This document shows positions 5,398 to 9,098 of a stretch of DNA of 9,098 bases, one piece after another. Position numbers and translations under genes: made by a program. The notes beneath the pieces were generated by a model. That model was not told the DNA's origin, made no database searches, and saw only the letters and a list, made by a program, of their open reading frames with translations. Origin of the DNA: JAYEJB01 sp034716415 (GTDB lineage: Bacteria > Patescibacteriota > Patescibacteriia > SG8-24); contig JAYEJB010000058.1 of NCBI GenBank assembly GCA_034716415.1, positions 1 to 9,098 on the forward strand, in the 5' to 3' direction. The number at the start of each line of letters is the position of its first letter. Within the stretch, counting starts at the first letter, position 1.

Positions 5398-6150
5398 TTA
5401 AATCAGGAAATTCAGGCTCAAGGCCATGACGGCCATACCGACCGTGATGCCGGCGATCGCCGTGTGTCCGCGACGGTTCTCAAAACAGCAGGGGAGCAGT
5501 TCGTCGAAGCTGACGAACACCATCACGCCGGCGATGACCGCGAAGACATAACCCATCAGGCTGTCCGTGATGAACGGTCCCAGTAGCGCGAACGCGACGA
5601 GTGCGCCGATGGGTTCGGCCACACCGGCCAGGAAGGTGAATTTCAGCGCCTTCAATCTGTCTTTCGTGGCGGCGTAGATAGGCAGGGCTACGGCGATACC
5701 TTCCGGGATGTTGTGAATGGCGGTGGCGAAGGCCACCATCAATCCGACTTCAGAATCTCCGATCGTCCCCCAGAACACGGCCATGCCTTCAGGAAAGTTA
5801 TGGATGCCGATACCTATCGTGGTCAGCATCCCGACCGACATCAATCGCCGGTTCCGTTTGTCGCCGACCTGTTCCCCCATATAGTCGTGCGGCAGGAGGA
5901 AATCGATGAGCGCGGTCACTGTCATACCACCGAAGAAACAGGCGTTCGCCCAGCCGAAGCCAACGATCTCAATCGACAGTGGCAGTAGTTCGACCAGCGA
6001 CACGAACAGGATGGCGCCCGCCGACAGCCCCATGAAGAAGCTCAAATGCGGAGGTCGGACCTTTTTGAGCAACAGGAAAATCAACCCGCCGATCAGGGTG
6101 CAGGCACCAGCGAGCGTCGTAAGCAGTAAGGGATATGCGATTTCAGACAT
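5398..6150 (-). CDS. zupT: ZIP-family metal transporter, ZupT-like
   Basis: A 250-residue inner-membrane protein with about eight hydrophobic segments, close to the length of E. coli ZupT. The metal-site helices are clear: GIGIHNFPEGMAVF (113-126; His117, Asn118, Glu121) and ATAIHNIPEGIAVALP (142-157; His146, Asn147, Glu150). Other acidic residues expected in the transport path are also present: SLVELLP (51-57), VAEPIG (177-182) and FDELLP (215-220). The family imports zinc and other divalent cations such as iron or manganese, so the exact metal is not predictable. The ATG at 6150 has an in-frame TAA 12 bases upstream and no Shine-Dalgarno. No metal-regulator site was recognised. It ends 23 bases from the long bidirectional terminator shared with the cold-shock gene. 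Confidence 0.92.
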   Translation of the reverse strand: MSEIAYPLLLTTLAGACTLIGGLIFLLLKKVRPPHLSFFMGLSAGAILFVSLVELLPLSIEIVGFGWANACFFGGMTVTALIDFLLPHDYMGEQVGDKRNRRLMSVGMLTTIGIGIHNFPEGMAVFWGTIGDSEVGLMVAFATAIHNIPEGIAVALPIYAATKDRLKALKFTFLAGVAEPIGALVAFALLGPFITDSLMGYVFAVIAGVMVFVSFDELLPCCFENRRGHTAIAGITVGMAVMALSLNFLI

Positions 6151-6156
6151 ATATCC

Positions 6157-6162
6157 AGTTTA
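6157..6162 (-). promoter_or_regulatory. Possible -10 six bases before the ZIP start
   Basis: On the minus strand TAAACT is a four-of-six -10 match separated from the ATG at 6150 by exactly 6 bases (GGATAT), the same geometry as the flavoprotein gene. No -35 is seen at proper distance, and the radical SAM terminator lies immediately upstream. Weak alone; it gains weight from the repeated pattern. Confidence 0.3.
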
Positions 6163-6176
6163 CCGTATTTGTGGAT

Positions 6177-6203
6177 AAAAAAAGACCCGACACGAAGTCA
6201 GGT
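6177..6203 (-). terminator. Terminator of the radical SAM gene
   Basis: On the minus strand ACCTGAC (6203-6197) pairs with GTCGGGT (6191-6185), seven pairs with one U-G wobble around a TTCGT loop, followed by CTTTTTTT. It begins 5 bases after the TGA stop and separates the gene from the downstream ZIP gene. Confidence 0.85.
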
Positions 6204-6208
6204 GAGGA

Positions 6209-7786
6209 TCAGCCGGCCAGTTGGCTCGTGGCCTCCTGCGCCAGTAGCATACGCTCGGCTTTCAACAGTTTCGGCAATACTTCCTTCCGCGTATAGACGA
6301 TGAAGTGGTGTCCGCAGATCGCCATCGCGAACGCCCGGGAGAACTTACGCGGATTTCCGAACAGCGTCCGAAGTATGAACTTCCAGTAATACAGGCTGTA
6401 GCTGGAGAAGATACCCTGTCGGAGGATGGACTTGACGACAGCCATGTATTCCCGCTTGGCGGTCCGTCGGACCGCGCTCTGTTTCCACTCAGCGAGTGCC
6501 GCGTAAGCGCGGTTGAAGTAGTGTTTGGGGTGATAGAGCTTTTCGATGAGCTCACGGTAGATCCGCAACAGTTCGCTCTGACTCATACCCTTAGGAAGGA
6601 CATTAGTCATTACGAAATTATCACCTTCGGAGCCGATATCGACGAGTCTTCCTTCCTTGCGGAGTCGCTGTTCGAGCGGTGTCCCCGGTATCGCTATGAG
6701 CATGCCGGGCATGGCGAAATCGATACTGCTGTCTTCGATGAGTTCCCCGACGAGCCGCGCGCAATCCGGTCCGTCGGTGTCGAAGCCGACGATGAATCCA
6801 CCGAAGACCATCAGACCGTTACTGCGCAGGTGTCGTACCACCGCCTTGGCGTCGATGCCGACGTTCTGTGTCTTGGCGGACGTCTTGAGCGCCTCGTCTG
6901 ACGGAGATTCGAATCCGACGAACACAGCGTAGAAACCGGCTTTGGTCATCAGTTCGATCAGGTCGTCATGCTTGGCGAGCCTGACGTCAGCTTCCGTGAA
7001 GAACAGGAACGGTCTTCCGTTGGAGTCCTGCCAATCACGAACCGCGTGGAGTATCGCCTTCGCCTTCCTGAAGTTGCCGATGAAGTTGTCGTCGACGAAG
7101 AAGACGTTGCCGCGGTAACCGGTCTTGTAGACGGCTTGCAGCTCGGTGGTGACCTGTTCGGGCGACTTGTAACGCGGCTTCCGGCCGAACAGCATCCGTA
7201 TGTTGCAGAATTCGCAGCCGTGCGGACAGCCGCGCGAGACCTGGATTCCCAGGGCGCAGTACGCGCCACGACGCAGTAGATCGAAACGGGGCGTCGGACT
7301 CGCGCTTAGGTGCGGTCTGCCGACCGCCTGATAACGCTTCTGAAGCGTACCCGCGCGCAGATCCTCGGTCAGACGGTCGATGACATTGCCGTCTTCGGCT
7401 TCTCCGATGACGAGCGACGATGCCTCCGTCAGCTCTTTCGCGTCCGGCGACGAGCTGACGAACGGCCCGCCCACTACAGTCGACACGCCTTTTTCGGCGC
7501 AACGCCGCAAGACTTCGTGGAGCGACTCTCTCTGGATGATCATGCCGGTCAACAGGACCGCATCGGCCCACTCGACATCGGTGTCCTTGAGGCGTCGTTC
7601 CACGTTCATGTCGACCAGCTTCAGTTCCCAATCGCGTGGCAGTAACGCCGCAATGGTGATGAGGGATAGAGGTACATGTGACGCCTTGGCGCCGATGAAC
7701 CATGTTGAACCCTGCAATCCCCAATATGAAGCAGGAGTCACCGGATTGACCAGTAGAATACGCGGCTGTTTGTGAATGGACCGCAT
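6209..7786 (-). CDS. B12-binding-domain radical SAM protein with DUF4070-type C-terminus
   Basis: A 525-residue protein in three parts. Residues about 9-150 form a cobalamin-binding Rossmann-like domain (RILLVNPVTPASYWGLQ, ITIAALLPRDWELKLVDMNV, VLLTGMIIQRESL, STVVGGPFV). Residues about 178-370 form the radical SAM barrel, with the cluster motif C187-PHG-C191-EF-C194 and downstream FVDDNFIGN (230-238) and FVGFESP (289-295). Residues about 370-520 form a helical tail of the DUF4070 kind. Related proteins include hopanoid C-2 methylase HpnP and many unassigned enzymes. The reaction here is unknown; methylation or another modification of a lipid or secondary metabolite is the usual guess. The DxHxxG cobalt-ligand motif is absent from the N-terminal domain (VDMNVERR stands near that position), as in many members. 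The start at 7786 has AAGGAGG (7801-7795) 8 bases upstream. It is divergent from the small membrane protein gene. Confidence 0.88.
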   Translation of the reverse strand: MRSIHKQPRILLVNPVTPASYWGLQGSTWFIGAKASHVPLSLITIAALLPRDWELKLVDMNVERRLKDTDVEWADAVLLTGMIIQRESLHEVLRRCAEKGVSTVVGGPFVSSSPDAKELTEASSLVIGEAEDGNVIDRLTEDLRAGTLQKRYQAVGRPHLSASPTPRFDLLRRGAYCALGIQVSRGCPHGCEFCNIRMLFGRKPRYKSPEQVTTELQAVYKTGYRGNVFFVDDNFIGNFRKAKAILHAVRDWQDSNGRPFLFFTEADVRLAKHDDLIELMTKAGFYAVFVGFESPSDEALKTSAKTQNVGIDAKAVVRHLRSNGLMVFGGFIVGFDTDGPDCARLVGELIEDSSIDFAMPGMLIAIPGTPLEQRLRKEGRLVDIGSEGDNFVMTNVLPKGMSQSELLRIYRELIEKLYHPKHYFNRAYAALAEWKQSAVRRTAKREYMAVVKSILRQGIFSSYSLYYWKFILRTLFGNPRKFSRAFAMAICGHHFIVYTRKEVLPKLLKAERMLLAQEATSQLAG

Positions 7787-7823
7787 GGAACCCTCCTCCT
7801 TTTTGTTAAAGGGTTCTGGAGAG

Positions 7824-7829
7824 CTTATA
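7824..7829 (-). promoter_or_regulatory. -10 of the radical SAM gene
   Basis: On the minus strand TATAAG (7829-7824) is a five-of-six -10 match, giving a leader of about 30 bases that includes the AAGGAGG site. TTGCTA upstream is only 15 bp away, so the -35 is poor. Confidence 0.4.
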
Positions 7830-7889
7830 CGATTCAGGTCTGCCTAGCAAGGCTTTGGATCGGATTCGATTGACTCGGATAGCGCTGTC

Positions 7890-7918
7890 TTTACGGCTGG
7901 ATGAGGCATTGATATCAT
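7890..7918 (+). promoter_or_regulatory. Promoter of the small membrane protein gene
   Basis: TTTACG (7890-7895), 17 bp, TATCAT (7913-7918; five of six). Transcription would start near 7925, just upstream of the GGAGGT at 7933-7938. Confidence 0.5.
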
Positions 7919-7943
7919 CTCTGGGTACACATGGAGGTAAATC

Positions 7944-8258
7944 GTGCATTACGTCATCGGTGTCCTTTTGCTCGTCGCGGCGGCCGGGTTCGCGGCCGGA
8001 TTTTTCCTGGCGCCCATCCCGACCGTGATACTCGCGATCATCGCGACCGCCTATTCGGCCATCCTGTTCCGAAGCGCGCGCCAAGGACCTCCCGGCACCA
8101 GTGGTGGTATCGGTGTCGCCGCTTTCGCGTCACTAGGCCTGTTGTTCCTGTTGTTCCTCGCGATAGGAGCCCTTATCGGTTACGGCAGTAGCGCCATCAC
8201 GGATTATGACTGGTCATCAGTCGGAAATTCGATTTCCGAGTTCTTCCTTCGGCAATAG
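7944..8258 (+). CDS. Small hydrophobic membrane protein, unknown function
   Basis: A 104-residue protein with three likely membrane helices at about 3-22, 26-43 and 56-80, and a short acidic/aromatic tail (ITDYDWSSVGNSISEFFLRQ). A basic loop between helices 2 and 3 (RSARQGPPGTSGG) and the short N-terminus guide topology but do not identify a family. The start is GTG at 7944, chosen because GGAGGT (7933-7938) lies 5 bases upstream. The ATG at 7931 is in another frame and overlaps the ribosome-binding site. It has its own promoter and terminator, so it is probably a real monocistronic gene. I recognise no homologue; its divergent neighbour is the radical SAM gene, and a functional link is not shown. 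Confidence 0.75.
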   Translation: MHYVIGVLLLVAAAGFAAGFFLAPIPTVILAIIATAYSAILFRSARQGPPGTSGGIGVAAFASLGLLFLLFLAIGALIGYGSSAITDYDWSSVGNSISEFFLRQ

Positions 8259-8268
8259 TCCGCTCAGG

Positions 8269-8291
8269 CCCGCAAGTGCGGGTTTTTTGTT
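8269..8291 (+). terminator. Terminator of the small membrane protein gene
   Basis: CCCGC (8269-8273), loop AAGT and GCGGG (8278-8282) form a GC-only stem, extendable by one A-T pair, followed by TTTTTTGTT. It lies 10 bases after the TAG stop. Confidence 0.88.
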
Positions 8292-8299
8292 CATTAATG

Positions 8300-8323
8300 A
8301 AAAAATCGCGCTTCGGCGCGATT
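8300..8323 (-). terminator. Terminator of the 186-residue protein gene
   Basis: The arms AATCGCGC (8304-8311) and GCGCGATT (8316-8323) are perfect, with a 4-base loop. On the minus strand they are followed by a T-run (8305-8300). It sits back to back with the opposing terminator at 8269-8291, 14 bases after the TGA stop. Confidence 0.87.
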
Positions 8324-8337
8324 CCCGGTTTCAGGGA

Positions 8338-8898
8338 TCACCTGATCGGATTCAGGTCTTGGAGGATGAATTTCCACGCGTCAGGTCCGCGGAGAGACTC
8401 ATAGGCCTGAATCAGGAAATCAGGGTGGACGCCCGAGATGAGTTCGGCGATGTTGTTGAACCCAGGCGACGTGTGAGTGCTGCTGCCGTGGCTCGAGTTG
8501 TAATACTCCTCGTAGATGAAGGACGGTCCGTCGCCGTCGGCTGACGGATTGCCGGCGAGCAGGAGCCTGGCGTTGGCCGCGCGGTCGCTCTTGTCTTTCG
8601 GTACACCTTGCCAGAAATCACCCCGGAAAAGCACCAGCCGGTACTTGTCGCCGATGTCGGTAAACAGTTCCTGGACCGTGTCGTCGCGAGCCGCCCAGTC
8701 CCGCCAGCCGAAGATGAATTCGGCGGCCTTCCACAGTTCGTCGAAGCGCTCGACCCGCAATCCGTCGATGTCGGCCCGTCTGCGCAGTCGTTCCTCGCGG
8801 GCGATGATCGATCTCTTGTGCTTCCGTCGTTCGGTGCGGCGTCTTTCCGTCAGAAGCCCCTTCAGTTCCGGCGGAGTGCCTAAGTTCATCCTGGTCAT
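8338..8898 (-). CDS. Unrecognised basic 186-residue protein
   Basis: A soluble-looking protein in two parts. The N-terminal third is strongly basic and helical (LLTERRRTERRKHKRS and IIAREERLRRRAD, about 15-43), which could bind nucleic acid or a membrane surface. The remainder is aromatic and acidic (FDELWKAAEFIFGWRDWAARDD 52-73 region; YRLVLFRGDFWQGVP 86-100; FIYEEYYNSSHGSSTHTSPGFNN 127-149 region; GPDAWKFILQDLNP 171-184). There is no signal peptide or membrane helix, and I recognise no catalytic motif or family. The start was set at ATG 8898 because AAGGAGGT (8910-8903) is 4 bases away; the GTG at 8901 is only 1 base from it. The gene has its own promoter and terminator, and an unusual inverted-repeat block lies about 80 bases upstream. 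It is likely real, but of unknown role. Confidence 0.75.
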   Translation of the reverse strand: MTRMNLGTPPELKGLLTERRRTERRKHKRSIIAREERLRRRADIDGLRVERFDELWKAAEFIFGWRDWAARDDTVQELFTDIGDKYRLVLFRGDFWQGVPKDKSDRAANARLLLAGNPSADGDGPSFIYEEYYNSSHGSSTHTSPGFNNIAELISGVHPDFLIQAYESLRGPDAWKFILQDLNPIR

Positions 8899-8930
8899 CA
8901 CGACCTCCTTATCAATGAGCCTCGGCAGGA

Positions 8931-8959
8931 ATGATACGTCATGTCGCCGGTTAGCGGAA
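8931..8959 (-). promoter_or_regulatory. Candidate promoter of the 186-residue protein gene
   Basis: On the minus strand TTCCGC (8959-8954), 17 bp, TATCAT (8936-8931; five of six). The expected start near 8924 gives a leader of about 26 bases containing the AAGGAGGT site. If this promoter is used, the inverted-repeat block at 8978-9038 is upstream DNA; a promoter right of it would place the block in the transcript. Confidence 0.4.
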
Positions 8960-8977
8960 GGTCCGACAGTCTGTAGA

Positions 8978-9038
8978 GTACACCTTCAGGGGTGACACCC
9001 GGGTACGCCAAGGGTTACAAAGGTGTACCGTGTCACCC
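8978..9038. repeat. Interleaved inverted repeats with two alternative hairpins
   Basis: Four 9-base segments occur in the order A (GTACACCTT, 8978-8986), B (GGGTGACAC, 8990-8998), A' (AAGGTGTAC, 9020-9028) and B' (GTGTCACCC, 9030-9038). A matches A' and B matches B' perfectly as inverted repeats. B with B' extends inward across a 3-base bulge (8999-9001): 9002-9009 pairs with 9022-9029, with one wobble, for 17 pairs around a 12-base loop. That inner stem uses the same bases as A', so the A/A' and full B/B' hairpins exclude each other. B plus CC is itself a palindrome (GGGTGACACCC). No T-run follows on either strand, so it is not a terminator. It may be an operator, an RNA switch or a recombination or replication site. 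Confidence 0.6.
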
Positions 9039-9098
9039 ATATGCCAGGATCAACATTGTCAGCCCCCAAAGAGATGCGCTTCCGCTGGTACCGGCAAG

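Noticed and set aside
7035..7724. 229-residue minus-strand frame inside the radical SAM gene
   Set aside because: Arg-rich shadow in another frame of a gene with clear domain motifs.
2828..8340. Recoding of TGA as an amino acid
   Set aside because: TGA ends the lipoprotein, radical SAM and 186-residue frames at sensible lengths just before terminators, and no internal TGA is needed to keep any gene intact.
8945..9038. Integron attC-like site (GGTTAGCGG near inverted repeats)
   Set aside because: GTTAGCG does not fit the GTTRRRY core, there is no matching RYYYAAC partner, and no integrase or gene cassette is visible.
1..9098. CRISPR arrays, tRNA or rRNA genes, insertion sequences
   Set aside because: No regularly spaced direct repeats, no cloverleaf or rRNA-like conserved segments, and no transposase frame were seen on either strand.

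Overview
The window looks like a stretch of bacterial chromosome. It has moderately high GC, the standard genetic code (TAG, TAA and TGA all act as stops), strong Shine-Dalgarno sites on about half of the genes, a lipoprotein signal, a cold-shock protein and classic hairpin-plus-T-run terminators. The genes are compact and mostly single-gene transcription units. A copy of the dispersed 'VIPAEAGI' hairpin repeat lies at 3557-3582, and four genes appear to start without a Shine-Dalgarno site. This would fit an environmental or candidate-phylum bacterium, but nothing here fixes the lineage. TGA as a stop argues against the candidate phyla that recode it.

Left end (1-1393). A well-formed promoter (142-170), preceded by two near-identical 16-bp palindromes (78-93 and 103-118), drives an orphan ParB/Spo0J-like DNA-binding protein (240-1163) that ends in a clean terminator. 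No ParA gene is visible. Next comes a second promoter whose -10 lies inside a perfect 10+10-bp palindrome. It is followed by a near-perfect ribosome-binding site and an 18-codon open reading frame (1337-1393).

Middle (1394-6208). An HI0933/BaiN-type flavoprotein (1420-2667, minus), a cysteine-rich secreted lipoprotein of unknown function (2828-3427, minus) and a lysine 6-dehydrogenase-like member of the saccharopine dehydrogenase family (3651-4805, minus) follow one another, the last two with their own terminators. A 312-base divergent intergenic region leads to a 66-residue cold-shock-domain protein (5118-5318, plus). It converges on a ZupT-like ZIP metal transporter (5398-6150, minus) across a very long bidirectional terminator.

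Right end (6209-9098). A B12-binding-fold radical SAM protein (6209-7786, minus) is transcribed divergently from a small three-helix membrane protein with a GTG start (7944-8258, plus). Back-to-back terminators separate the latter from an unrecognised basic 186-residue protein (8338-8898, minus). Upstream of that gene is a 61-bp block of interleaved inverted repeats (8978-9038) that can form two mutually exclusive hairpins. The last 60 bases hold no gene that I can see, nor do the first 77.

The genes do not form an evident pathway. The parts most worth following up are regulatory: the orphan ParB with twin palindromes, the micro-ORF under a palindromic promoter, and the switch-like repeat block at the right end.
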